Assembly (NCBI GenBank): GCA_963708805.1
Contig: CAVPUA010000001.1
Span: 496,001 to 560,000, forward strand
Direction: 5' to 3'
Source of the DNA: CAVPUA01 sp963708805
GTDB taxonomy: Bacteria; Actinomycetota; Actinomycetes; Mycobacteriales; Jatrophihabitantaceae
Length of the DNA stretch: 64,000 nt
This document shows, piece by piece, positions 30,036 to 38,610 of the stretch. Position 1 is the stretch's first letter, and each line of letters starts with the position of its first letter. Under the pieces are notes generated by a model. The model was not told where the DNA came from and did not search any database. It saw nothing but the letters and a program-made list of their open reading frames with translations. A program made the translations under genes and the position numbers.

Positions 30036-30735
30036 TGACGGCGACCGGCTCGGTCGGGGCGGACGCGGGGATGACCTCGGCGTCGTCGGAGATCTGCCGA
30101 CGACGGCGTACCTCGTGCTCGGCGTGCTCGTCATCAACGACGAGGAGCTGTCGGCGGCCGAGATCAAGACACGGGCCGACTTCTCCTTCGCGCACTTCTA
30201 CTGGGCGCCGGCCATCAGTCACATCCGGCGGGAACTGGCTCGGCTGCTCGGGCTGGCCATGATCATCGAGCGCGAGGTGCCCACTGGCCCCTCCCGATCG
30301 ACACTGCGCTATCAGTCCACCGAACGCGGCGAGCGGCTGCTCGCGGCGTGGACCGCGTCGTGGCCCGACTACGAACCGGTGATGGTGAAGCACCCACTGC
30401 TCTTGCGAATCTGGTTCGCCGGTGAGAGCACCGAGCCGCGGCACCTGCTCGACCTGCTGCAGTGCCACGTCGAGCGCACCCAACAGCGCATCGATGAACT
30501 GCGCTGGGGAATGCGCCGGGGCGAGGAGTTGGGCCTCGGCGCGGCGCCGCACATTCGCTACTCGGCTCCGGTTGTCGGCTACATGCTGCGCAGCCTGTAC
30601 GCCGAGCTCGCCAACTGCCAGCAGCTGCACGACGACCTGGCGCGGGGGACCGACGATGATCCGGCCGGGCGGGTCAACCGTGACAACGGCGAGCTGCACC
30701 GCCGCAACCGGCCGACGACAGGAGTGACTCGATGA
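30035..30735 (+). CDS. PadR-family transcriptional regulator (one apparent frameshift)
   Basis: Winged-helix regulator. After MTATGSVGADAG and a shift near 30078, LPTTAYLVLGVLVINDEELS is the usual PadR opening; SFAHFYWAPAISHIRRELAR is the recognition helix region, TLRYQSTERGERLLAAW the wing, and the remainder a long helical C-terminal dimerisation domain (LLDLLQCHVERTQQRIDEL). PadR proteins often sense phenolic acids. It lies at the 3' end of the thiolase 2 operon and overlaps the next small gene as ATGA. No obvious own promoter. Confidence 0.85.
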
Positions 30736-31058
30736 CGACGACGCTCTGCCTGCGGCCGGTGGTGGGCGAGCCGCTGAAGACCTTCAAGTACGTGCTCCCC
30801 GAGACGCGAACCACGCTGGCGGTGGCGGCCCGCCACCTGATCATCGCGGTCGGCGTCGATCCGGACGACGGCCGCACGCCCGCGGTCTGGTTCGACGAAG
30901 CGAGCGAGCGGGCTCGTCCCGTCCACGTCCGGCTCGAACTGGTGGCGCCCGGGGGTCGCGTCCCCGTCGGCGGACGGCAACTGGGGACGGTCGCTGGTCG
31001 CGGCGGCGAGGTGGACGTGTTCGGTACGTACCTGGGCCCGGTCTCGGATGAGAACTAG
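30732..31058 (+). CDS. Hypothetical protein (108 aa) coupled to PadR
   Basis: Not recognised. An intact frame starting MTTTLCLRPVVGEPLKTFKY, rich in beta-type sequence (TTLAVAARHLIIAVGVD, VHVRLELVAPGGRVPVG) and ending TYLGPVSDEN; no Cys pairs, signal or membrane segment. ATGA overlap with PadR suggests coupled translation, possibly as a ligand-binding or small structural partner. It ends four bases inside the convergent esterase gene. Confidence 0.6.
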   Translation: MTTTLCLRPVVGEPLKTFKYVLPETRTTLAVAARHLIIAVGVDPDDGRTPAVWFDEASERARPVHVRLELVAPGGRVPVGGRQLGTVAGRGGEVDVFGTYLGPVSDEN

Positions 31059-32000
31059 CGGGCGAGCAGTGCACGCCGGACCGCGGCGAGGCGGTCGTCA
31101 CCATTCGCGACGCGATGGCGGTTCCGGCACCGGCGCCCGGACAGCCGTGGAAGGTGCCCGGATAGTTGTGCAGCTCGACCGGAACCCCGGCCGTCATCAG
31201 CCGGTTCGCGTAGCTGATGCCCTCGTCGCGTAGCGGGTCGAACTCGCACGTGACGACGTAGGCCGGCGGCAGGTCGCCCAGCTCGGTCGCGCGGGCCGGA
31301 GCGGCGTACCCCGGCAACGTCAGGCGGACGCGGCGGGCCGAGGTAGGCGTCCCAACTGCAAGATCGCGTTGCGGTGGGTCCACAGCGGCGTATCGGTGAA
31401 GCGGTGCATCGATGCGGTGTCGCAGCGGTCGTCGACCACCGGCGTCTCCAACAGTTGGAAGCACAACGTGCGGCCCACCCCGGTCACGGGCCAGCAGCGC
31501 CAAGGCCGCGGCCATTCCGGCGCCCGCGCTGATCCCGCCGACACCGATGCGGTCGGGGTCCACGCCGAGTTCGTCGGCGATCTCAGACAGCCAGGTCAAC
31601 GCGGCGAAGCCGTCCTCGAGCCCGGCCGGGTAGGGTGCTCGGGCGCCAGGCGGTAGGAGACCGAGACCATGACCACGCCGACCTCGGCCGCGATGTTCAT
31701 GACGGTGCCGAGATCGCCGTCGACGTCGCCCATGACGAAACCGCCGCCGTGCATCCACAGCAGCGCCGGCCGCGGCGCGGGCTGGTCCGGCGTGACGATG
31801 CGGACCTCGACGTCGGGGCCACCGGCCGGCCCGGGGACGACCTGGCGCCGCACCGAGACCGATTCCGGCGGCGGCAGCTGGGGCACCGCGGCCCGCAGCT
31901 GCAGCAGGCACGTCGCGCACCGCCGCGATGTCGCTGAGATCAAGGCGAGGAAGAAGCGGCACGACCTGGGCTGCAGTTCGGGGTCGAAGGCGTAGTCCAT
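31055..32000 (-). CDS. Alpha/beta hydrolase, HSL-type esterase (frameshifts)
   Basis: Carboxylesterase of the hormone-sensitive-lipase group. LLWMHGGGFVMGDVDGDL carries the HGGG oxyanion motif, GVGGISAGAGMAAALALLA the nucleophile (G-x-S-x-G), CEFDPLRDEG the Asp and NYPGTFHG the His. AGGAGGA precedes the ATG. Shifts near 31965, 31905, 31640, 31470, 31370-31330 and 31120. It could release acid from an ester taken up or formed by the nearby BVMO; the latter lies just across the divergent operator. Substrate unknown. Confidence 0.85.
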
Positions 32001-32037
32001 GGCTGCGTCCTCCTGCGAGTCGCGGCGTCGTGTGAAA

Positions 32038-32049
32038 TGGTACGGACAA
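32038..32049. promoter_or_regulatory. GntR-type operator, esterase/SDR divergent promoter
   Basis: TGGTACGGACAA (minus strand TTGTCCGTACCA). Situated 38 bp from the esterase start and 30 bp from the SDR start, able to control both. Confidence 0.6.
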
Positions 32050-32078
32050 GTCTGGTGAGCCGACCTACTGTTTCGAGT

Positions 32079-33061
32079 ATGTTCGATGTCGAGCCGGCCG
32101 GATCGACGAGAGGTGCCGGGACCTTGTCCGAACTGAGATTCGACGATCGCGTCGCCATCGTGACAGGTGGTGGCCGAGGCATCGGTCTCGCCTACTGCGA
32201 GCTGCTGGCCGCGCGCGGTGCGCGCGTCATCGTCAACGACATCGGGACGTCGATGGACGGGGCCGGCAGCCGACGGCGGGGTAGCCGCCGAGGTGGCACA
32301 AGCCATGCGTGACAAGGGTGGCGACGTCGAGAGCGATACCTCCGACATCTCGACCCGCGGAGGGCGCCGAGGCGCTGGTCGAGCATGCGGTGCAGAGCTT
32401 CGGTGGTCTCGACATCGTGGTGAACAACGCCGGGATCTTCTGGACCGACTCGTTCCCGGATGTCGATCGCGACGCAGGTCGACCGGCAGTTGGCCATCCA
32501 TGTCGGCGGCAGCTTTCTGGTCACGAAGGCCGCCTGGCCGCATCTGATCGGCACCGGGCGCGGACGGGTTGTTCTGACAACATCGTCAGGTGCGCTGGGT
32601 TCACCGAACCTGACTAGCTACGGCACGGCCAAGGCCGCGGTCCTCGGGCTGGCCCGCAGCCTGGCGATCTCCGGTCGCGCGGCGGGCGTCAAGGTGAACG
32701 CGGTCGCCCCGATGGCCATGACCCGGATGATGGTGGCCGGCATGCAGGGCACGCCGGCCGAGCGGCCGAGCGGCGAGCGCGACCCGGCCACGTCGCCGCG
32801 TTGGTCGCGCTGCTGTGCCACGACGACTGTCCCACCAGCGGCGAGACGTTCAACGCCGGCATGCAGCGCTTCTCGCGGTTCGTGATCGCGGAGAACGACG
32901 GCTACCTGCACCCTGACTTCGACGTCGCGCCGGAGGACGTCCTCGCTCACTGGGACCAGGTCATGGACATGTCGCAGCCGCGCATCGTCACCGACGTCTT
33001 CGACTGGGGCGAGGCCCACTTCGCGATGATGCGCGCGCACCGCGAGTCGGTGGCGGGATGA
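32079..33061 (+). CDS. Short-chain dehydrogenase, 17beta-HSD4-like (frameshifts)
   Basis: NAD(P)-dependent 3-hydroxyacyl-CoA or alcohol dehydrogenase. LRFDDRVAIVTGGGRGIGLA (Gly-rich loop), VNDIGTSMDGAG (the V-N-D typical of peroxisomal multifunctional-enzyme SDRs), IVVNNAGIFW, SYGTAKAAVLG (Y-x3-K). About 320 residues, longer than a basic SDR because of a C-terminal extension (DVAPEDVLAHWDQVMDM). ATG 32079 is the first start; TTG 32124, giving LSELRFDDRV, is an alternative. Shifts near 32268, 32365, 32465 and 32790. Stop overlaps the BVMO start (ATGA). Confidence 0.82.
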
Positions 33062-34679
33062 CGTCGGGCCCGACCGAGCAGCCTGGCTTATGACGTCGTG
33101 GTCGATCGGCGCCGGCTTCGGCGGCATGTACGCGCTGTACCGGCTGCGCGCGAACGGCTTGTCGGTGCACGCCTTCGAGTCCGGGCGACGGACCCGGCGG
33201 CACCTGGTACTGGAACCGCTACCCCGGCGCTCGCGTCGACATCGAGAGCATGATCTACAGCTATTCCTTCGACGAGGAACTCGAGCAGGAGTGGAAGTGG
33301 CCCGAGCACTTCTCGCCGCAGCCCGACCTCGAGCGGTACGCGAACCACGTCGCTGACCGGTTCGGCCTGCGCGAGCACATCAGCTTCGGCCACACCGTCG
33401 ACCGGCTGCGATTCGATGAGACCGAGCAGCGCTGGCACGTCCACACGAAACCGGGCGTGGAGGTCACCGCGCGGTTCGTCGTCGCCGCGACCGGAAGCCT
33501 GCACGCCGTGAACTATCCGGACCTGCCGGGGCGGGATGAGTTCCTGGGCGCGCAATACCATACGGCCCGGTGGCCGTGCGAGGGAGTCGGACCTCCGTGG
33601 CAAGCGGGTCGCCGTCGTCGGGACGGGCTCGACCGGCATCCAGATCATCCCGCTCATCGCCGAGCAGGCCGAGCATCTGGTCGTGCTGCAGCGGACCGCG
33701 CAGTTCAGCCTGCCGTCGCGGAACCGCGCCATGGATGAGGAGTACGAACGCGAGTACAAGGCCAACTACCGCAACTACCGCCAGATGATGCGCCGGACCG
33801 AGACCGCGGCCGTGCTCTTCGGCTTCCAGAATCGCTCGATCTTCTCCGTCAGTGACGAGGAGCGCCGGGAGATCCTCGAACAGGCGTGGCAGCTCGCGCA
33901 GCGGATTCCGGTTGACCGCATCGTTCAACGACATCCGCACCGATCTGCAAGGCCAACGACCTCGTGGCCGACTTCGTCCGCGACAAGATCCGCAGACCGT
34001 CGACGACCCGGTCACGGCCGAGAAGCTGTGCCCCCGTGGCTACCCGATCGGGACGAAGCGGCTGTGCCTGGACACCGGGTACTTCGAGACCTACAACCGC
34101 GCCAACGTCGACCTGATCGATCTAGCGGGCCGAACCGGTCGAGCTCACCCCGCACGGTCTGCGTACGCCCGAACGCGAGTTCGACCTCGACGTCATCGTC
34201 TACGCGACCGGGTTCGACGCGATGACCGGCGCCCTCTCGCAGATCGAGGTGATCGGTCGCGACGGGAAGCGGCTGGCCGAACACTGGCGCTACGGGCCCC
34301 GCAGCTACCTCGGGTTCGCCGTGGCCGGCTTTCCCAACCTCTTGATGATCCACGGTCCGGGCAGCCCCTCGGTGCTTGCTCAAATGATCATGGCGGGGGA
34401 GTGGCAGGTCGACTGGATCGCGGCGCTCGTCGCGCACCTGGACGGCGACGGCGCGGTCACGCGTCGATACGACGGTCGAGGCCGAGGACCGCTGGGGCGG
34501 ACGAGGTGGCCGCCGCGGCCGCCCGCACTCTGTACCCGCTGGCCAACTCCTGGTACGTCGGCGCCAACATCGCCGGCAAGCCGCGGGTATTCGGGATCTA
34601 CGTCGGCGGTTTCGATAAGTACGTCGACGCCTGCGAGAAGGCAGCCGCCGACGGCTACGACGGGTTTGTGCTGGCCTGA
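33058..34679 (+). CDS. Baeyer-Villiger type flavin monooxygenase (many apparent frameshifts)
   Basis: FAD/NADPH enzyme that inserts oxygen next to a ketone. GAGFGGMYALYRLR (FAD Rossmann), GTWYWNRYPGARVDIES, then the BVMO fingerprint FLGAQYHTARWP (F-x-G-x3-H-x3-W-P), KRVAVVGTGSTGIQIIPLI (NADPH Rossmann) and DVIVYATGFDAMTG. About 540 residues, the cyclohexanone/steroid monooxygenase length. Shifts near 33093, 33110, 33195, 33590, 33915, 33960, 34125 and 34460. Coupled to the SDR by ATGA: alcohol to ketone to ester or lactone is a sensible sequence, and an esterase lies divergently at 31055-32000. Confidence 0.87.
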
Positions 34680-34695
34680 GCGGCCGCACGGACCG

Positions 34696-35444
34696 ATGAA
34701 CAGTTCGTCACGCTGGATCGAGCTCGTCGGTGCGTACAACGTGCGCGATCTCGGCGGTCTGCCGCTCAGCGACGGGACGCACGCGCCCCGATGTGCTGTT
34801 GCGGGCTGACAATCTCGACCGGCTGACCTCCGCGGATGTGCAGACGCTCATCGAGCGAGCATCACCTGCGCGCGGTCGTGGACCTGCGCAACGCCGTGGA
34901 GATCCAGCGCCCGCCGGAATGGATCGCCGCCGCCGGACTCACCTATCGGCACCTGCCGTTGCTCGATCTCTCCGGTGAAACCGCGGCGGCGATGGGCGAG
35001 GAGATGCGCACCGACGTGGGGGCGGCGTACCGGCGGATGCTCGAGATGGCCGGCCCGGGCATCGGCGAGGTGCTGGAGCTGATCACCGGCGACGATGCAC
35101 GGACAGGATCGGTGGTGGTCCACTGTGCGGCCGGCAAGGATCGAACCGGGATCGTCATCGCCGTGCTGCTGAGCACGGTGGGAGTTCCCGACGATGTCAT
35201 CGTGGCCGATTACATGTCCACCGCCGAGCGGATCGAGGCGGTCCGGGCCGCGCTCGCGCGACGCTCCCTGTACCGCCCACCGGCCGGCAGCGGACCGATG
35301 CCGGTCATGACCTCTGGACCCATCGACGCCGTGCTCGCCGCCTTACGCAACGAGCCGGGCGGGGTTGAGGGTTACCTCATCCGGTGGGGCGTCACCCCGA
35401 CGCGGATCCAACGGTTCCGCGACCTGATGACGTTTCCACGGTGA
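34696..35444 (+). CDS. Tyrosine/lipid phosphatase, PtpB-like (two apparent frameshifts)
   Basis: Atypical dual-specificity phosphatase (Y_phosphatase3 family, like mycobacterial PtpB). NVRDLGGLPLSDG is the N-terminal hallmark; VVVHCAAGKDRTGIVIAVLL contains the C-x5-R active-site loop with the extra K-D of this group; TPTRIQRFRDLM closes the protein. About 250 residues. Shifts near 34787 and 34862. It starts 17 bases after the BVMO and converges on CaiB 3, overlapping it by 53 bases. Its link to catabolism is unclear; it may be a passenger. Confidence 0.85.
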
Positions 35445-36603
35445 CGACGTTCTCGGCCAGCAGGTCGCTGATCAACGAGTCGGCCAGACCGAGTTCGCCG
35501 AGCACGGCCACCGAGTCCTCGCCCAGGCGCGGGGCACCGACGAGGGTTTCCGCGTCGACTCCCGGGAACGCGGGCACCGGGCGGGGCTGACGCAGCGGGC
35601 CGATGACCGGATGCTGGTAGGTCGACCAGGGTGCCGTTGGCGACGACCTGCGGGTGGGAGCGCGACATCGGCCATCGCGACGACCGGTCCGCAGGGAACG
35701 TCGTGGGCCGACAACTGCGCCGCCGCATCGGCGGTCGACATCGTCTTCAGCACCGCCTTGGCGGCCCGCAGGATGTCGCCCATCCGGGGATTCTCTCCGA
35801 GCACCGGCGCGAGGTCGAGGGCAGTCGATCAGGTTCTGCCAGGCCTGCGGCTTGAGCACGACCAGGGACAGGTGGCCGTCGGCGGTCGGGGTCAGCTGGT
35901 ACGTCAGCGCCGGTGCCGGCCCGAGCACCTCGGGCTCCAGCGCCGTCTGGTCGACCATGCCGTCCGGCCAGAGCAGCGAGATCGCAACGTCGAGCATGAC
36001 GACATCCAGACTCACACCCTGCCCGGTGCGGGTGCGCTGGAGCAGCGCCGCCGTCACGCTCTGGGCCATGACGTGGCCGGTGGTCTTGTCGACCAGCCCG
36101 TGCCGGGTCAGCCGCGGCGGGTCGTCGTCGTTCTGGCGGGCCGCGTCGGCCATGCCCGACGTCGCCTGGATCACGTGGTCATAGACCGGCCGGCCGGCCC
36201 AGGGGCCTTCAGTGCCGAAACCGATGATCGAGGCATGCACGAGCTGTGGCCGCGTCGCGCGCACGGTGTCCGCGTCGATACGCAGCCGTTGGGCCGCGGC
36301 CGGCCGGAAGCTGTGCACGACCACGTCGGCGCTGTCGAGCAGAGGCGCGAGGACCTCGTCCGCGCGCGGGTGGCGCAGGTCCAGGCACAGGGATCGTTTG
36401 GAGCGGTTGAGATTGGCGAAGTAGGTCGAGAGCTCACGGGCGCCGGTGCCCCGGCGCCGCAGCGCGTCGCCGCCGGGTGATTCGACCTTGATCACGTCGG
36501 CGCCCTGGTCGGCCAGGATCATCGTGCCGAACGGCCCGGCCATGTTCTCGGTGAAGTCGACGATCCGGAACCCGGCGAGCGGCCCTCCGGCGCCGCCGCT
36601 CAC
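35392..36603 (-). CDS. CaiB/BaiF-type CoA transferase 3, single domain (frameshifts at 3' end)
   Basis: Family III CoA transferase of normal length (about 400 residues). GFRIVDFTENMAGPFGTMIL, ADVIKVESPGGDALRR, NLNRSKRSLCLDLRHP, IIGFGTEGPWAGRPVYDHVI (transferase core) and LLQRTRTGQGVSLDVVMLD. Shifts near 35820, 35670 and 35625 in the C-terminal part, which continues GPVVAMADV, NGTLV, VPAFPGVDAETLVGAPRLG. The GTG overlaps the MaoC stop (GTGA), so hydratase and transferase are coupled. It differs from the tandem CaiBs at 15199 and 27659 in having one domain. Confidence 0.87.
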   Translation of the reverse strand: MSGGAGGPLAGFRIVDFTENMAGPFGTMILADQGADVIKVESPGGDALRRRGTGARELSTYFANLNRSKRSLCLDLRHPRADEVLAPLLDSADVVVHSFRPAAAQRLRIDADTVRATRPQLVHASIIGFGTEGPWAGRPVYDHVIQATSGMADAARQNDDDPPRLTRHGLVDKTTGHVMAQSVTAALLQRTRTGQGVSLDVVMLDVAISLLWPDGMVDQTALEPEVLGPAPALTYQLTPTADGHLSLVVLKPQAWQNLIDCPRPRAGARRESPDGRHPAGRQGGAEDDVDRRCGGAVVGPRRSLRTGRRDGRCRAPTRRSSPTAPWSTYQHPVIGPLRQPRPVPAFPGVDAETLVGAPRLGEDSVAVLGELGLADSLISDLLAENVVTVETSSGRGTVGSASG

Positions 36604-37121
36604 GCGGTGGCCGAGATCGGTGTCTGCGCGACCGGAAAGCTGTTGTCGAGCTGCTCGGCACCGGCGCGGTAGACGTAGAAGGTCCGGTCGAAGCTGAGCA
36701 ACTCGACTCCGTCCTGGTTGAGGCTGCGGGTGTGGATCGTGACGAGCCCGGCGTACGGCCGCGAGGCCGACTCGCGCTTGCCGAGCACGAGAGACTCCGA
36801 CCACATGGTGTCGCCGACGAACACCGGGGCCCTCAGGACGACCTTGTCCAGACCGAGGTTCGCGAAGGCGTTCTGGGTCGTGTCGGTGACGCTCTGGCCG
36901 ATCGCGATCGCGATGGTCAGGGTCGACACGACCAGGGGGCGGCCGAACTCGGACCGGGCCGCGTACTCCCGGTTGAAGTGGATCTCGTTGGTGTTCATGG
37001 TCAGCAGCGTGAACCAGGTGTTGTCGGCCTCACTGATAGTCCGGCCGAGCGGATGTTGGTACACGTCACCGACGGTGAAGTCCTCATACAACCGTCCGCG
37101 CCAACCCGCCACGTTCGTCAT
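36600..37121 (-). CDS. MaoC-family dehydratase 3
   Basis: Intact 173-residue hot-dog protein. YEDFTVGDVYQHPLGRTISE, then TMNTNEIHFNREYAARSEFG (N-x-H-F region of R-specific hydratases) and RPLVVSTLTIAIAIGQSV; ends VAQTPISATA. The layout resembles mesaconyl-CoA hydratase-like MaoC proteins. ATG 37121 has GGAG six bases before it; frames extending further upstream are unconserved. A possible -10 TATTTT and an operator (37144-37155) lie directly upstream. It heads a two-gene unit with CaiB 3 and probably hydrates the transferase product. Confidence 0.85.
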   Translation of the reverse strand: MTNVAGWRGRLYEDFTVGDVYQHPLGRTISEADNTWFTLLTMNTNEIHFNREYAARSEFGRPLVVSTLTIAIAIGQSVTDTTQNAFANLGLDKVVLRAPVFVGDTMWSESLVLGKRESASRPYAGLVTIHTRSLNQDGVELLSFDRTFYVYRAGAEQLDNSFPVAQTPISATA

Positions 37122-37143
37122 GCACGCTCCAGCTTCGCAAAAT

Positions 37144-37155
37144 ATGTCCGAACAA
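37144..37155 (-). promoter_or_regulatory. GntR-type operator, MaoC 3 promoter
   Basis: Minus strand TTGTTCGGACAT, continuing directly into TATTTTGCGA, which can serve as -10. Only 22 bp separate it from the ATG, so bound protein would cover the core promoter. Same flank as at 2967-2987. Confidence 0.65.
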
Positions 37156-37498
37156 GTATTGCGTCGTGATCTTGCCTTGTCGACCGACGGATTGGCTAGC
37201 CCGGCGGGACAGATGCCGGTGTGCGCTTGCTGACCCGAGGGGTGAGCATGTGGGACAGCATGACCGATTCTCCGTAGCCGGCGGCATGGGCCCACCCGAC
37301 CGGCTGGACGTGGCCGAGACCGCGAGCTGAATCGGTGTCAGACGATCGACGTCGCCGACCGCCGGGATCACAGGCCGGAGCGCGTACTCGACCATCAACC
37401 AGGACCCGCTTGTCCGCGAGACGATGTGCCACGGTGGTCTCCCCGATTGCGTGCCGCGGCCCAGCACCGGCGGGTGTCCATTGGACCCTGCCTGCTAC
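37156..37498. other. Stretch without a recognisable gene
   Basis: GC-rich sequence between the MaoC 3 and GntR 3 promoters. Frames are open on both strands but carry no motif I recognise; the minus-strand text around HVQPVGWAHAAGYGESVM looks protein-like without a family match. It may be a gene remnant or untranslated DNA. Confidence 0.4.
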
Positions 37499-37510
37499 CT
37501 GTTCGGACAA
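37499..37510 (+). promoter_or_regulatory. GntR-type operator, GntR 3 upstream site
   Basis: CTGTTCGGACAA, 117 bp before the GTG at 37628 and 92 bp from a second site. Paired sites suggest autoregulation. Confidence 0.55.
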
Positions 37511-37590
37511 CTTGGTGAGTCTTTTGCGCAGCGTCGATGAACAGTCGCTCACCGACGGCCGGCGTGGTTCCGGCGAGGTCGACGTCGTGT

Positions 37591-37602
37591 TTGTCCGAAC
37601 AG
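37591..37602 (+). promoter_or_regulatory. GntR-type operator, GntR 3 proximal site
   Basis: TTGTCCGAACAG, 11 of 12 to the consensus, ending 25 bp before the GntR 3 start. Confidence 0.65.
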
Positions 37603-37627
37603 GACCCGACATGTCTACACTCCCACT

Positions 37628-38578
37628 GTGTCTCCCAACGCCGCCTCCAACTCCGCGAAGCCGGCCCGTGGCCGTTCGGCCGCTCCCAAGCCGGTGCTCG
37701 CCGGAGCGAAGAGGTCGGGCGGCGCGGCGAAAGCGGTGAAGCCGACCCGCGCGGTCAAGGTGGCCAAGGCCGCTCCGGCCCGACCCGCCAAGGCCGCCAC
37801 CCGAGCGACCAAGGCGACACCGGCCCGACCCGCCAAGGCGAGCGCGGACGAGACGTTCGAGGTCGGCACGCGGTACGACAGCGTGGCGAACGCGCTGAAG
37901 GCGGAGATCGCCGGCGGCGCGTACGAGATCGGCACCAAGCTGCCGACCGAGTTCGAACTCTGTCACCGCTTCGAGGTCAGTCGCTCGACCATCCGCCAAG
38001 CCCTCGCCCAGCTGGAGCTGGCCGGGGTGGTCAAGCGCCGGCGAGGGCTCGGGCACCACCGTCGTCGCGCTCGAAGCCCGCCTTCGGTACACGTTGTCCG
38101 TCGTTTCCGAGGCCGACATCCTCCGGTTCGCCTCCGAGACGATCCTCGAGTTCACCGAGTTCGGCGCGCCCGGTGAGCTCGGTGGACAGCCGACGACTTC
38201 GGCTGGGCGCGTCGGGCGACTGGCGGGTCTGGCGCGGACTTCGGCAGTCGACCGCCGGCGGCCCACCGCTCGGTCAGGCGTCGGTGTACGTCGCGGCGCC
38301 CTTCGCCGCTCGATGAAGGCGCTGGGTCGCCGTACGCAGCGGGCGATCTTCGACCATCTGGCTGAGTCCAACGGGCTGGTGATCAGCACGATCGAGCAGG
38401 AGATCACCGCCACGGTCATCGACCAGTCCGAGAGCGAGGCCCTCAATGCGCCGCGCCGGGTACGCCGGCCCTGAGCGTCCTGCGTCGCTTCATCAGCGAT
38501 CAGCGCCTGGTCGAGGTCTCGGAGACCATCTTCCCGGCGGACCGGTTCAGTTACGAGATCAGGCTGGAGCGCGACTAG
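37628..38578 (+). CDS. GntR-family regulator 3 with Lys/Ala/Pro-rich N-terminal tail (frameshifts)
   Basis: HutC-type regulator whose first 75 or so residues form a low-complexity basic tail with PARPAKA-type repeats (KVAKAAPARPAKAATRATKA), like the tails of actinobacterial HupB/histone-H1-like proteins. The HTH follows at about 78-145 (SRSTIRQALAQLELAG, KRR.GSGTTVVA after a shift near 38045), then UTRA (RYTLSVVSEADILRFASETI). Further shifts near 38170, 38312 and 38455; the end SYEIRLERD matches paralogue 1. GTG start. Two operators upstream point to autoregulation. The tail could add non-specific DNA binding. Confidence 0.87.
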
Positions 38579-38610
38579 TGCCTCGCCTCGTTGTCCGCCG
38601 GGACCCGTGA

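Noticed and set aside
32124..32135. TTGTCCGAACTG, a further match to the operator
   Set aside because: It lies at a possible TTG start of the SDR and its right arm is lost; chance occurrence in coding sequence is as likely.
12880..35444. Reading the frameshifted genes as a field of pseudogenes
   Set aside because: Conserved blocks continue in the right order after every shift without stops or deletions, and overlaps such as GTGA and ATGA are kept; sequencing error explains it better.
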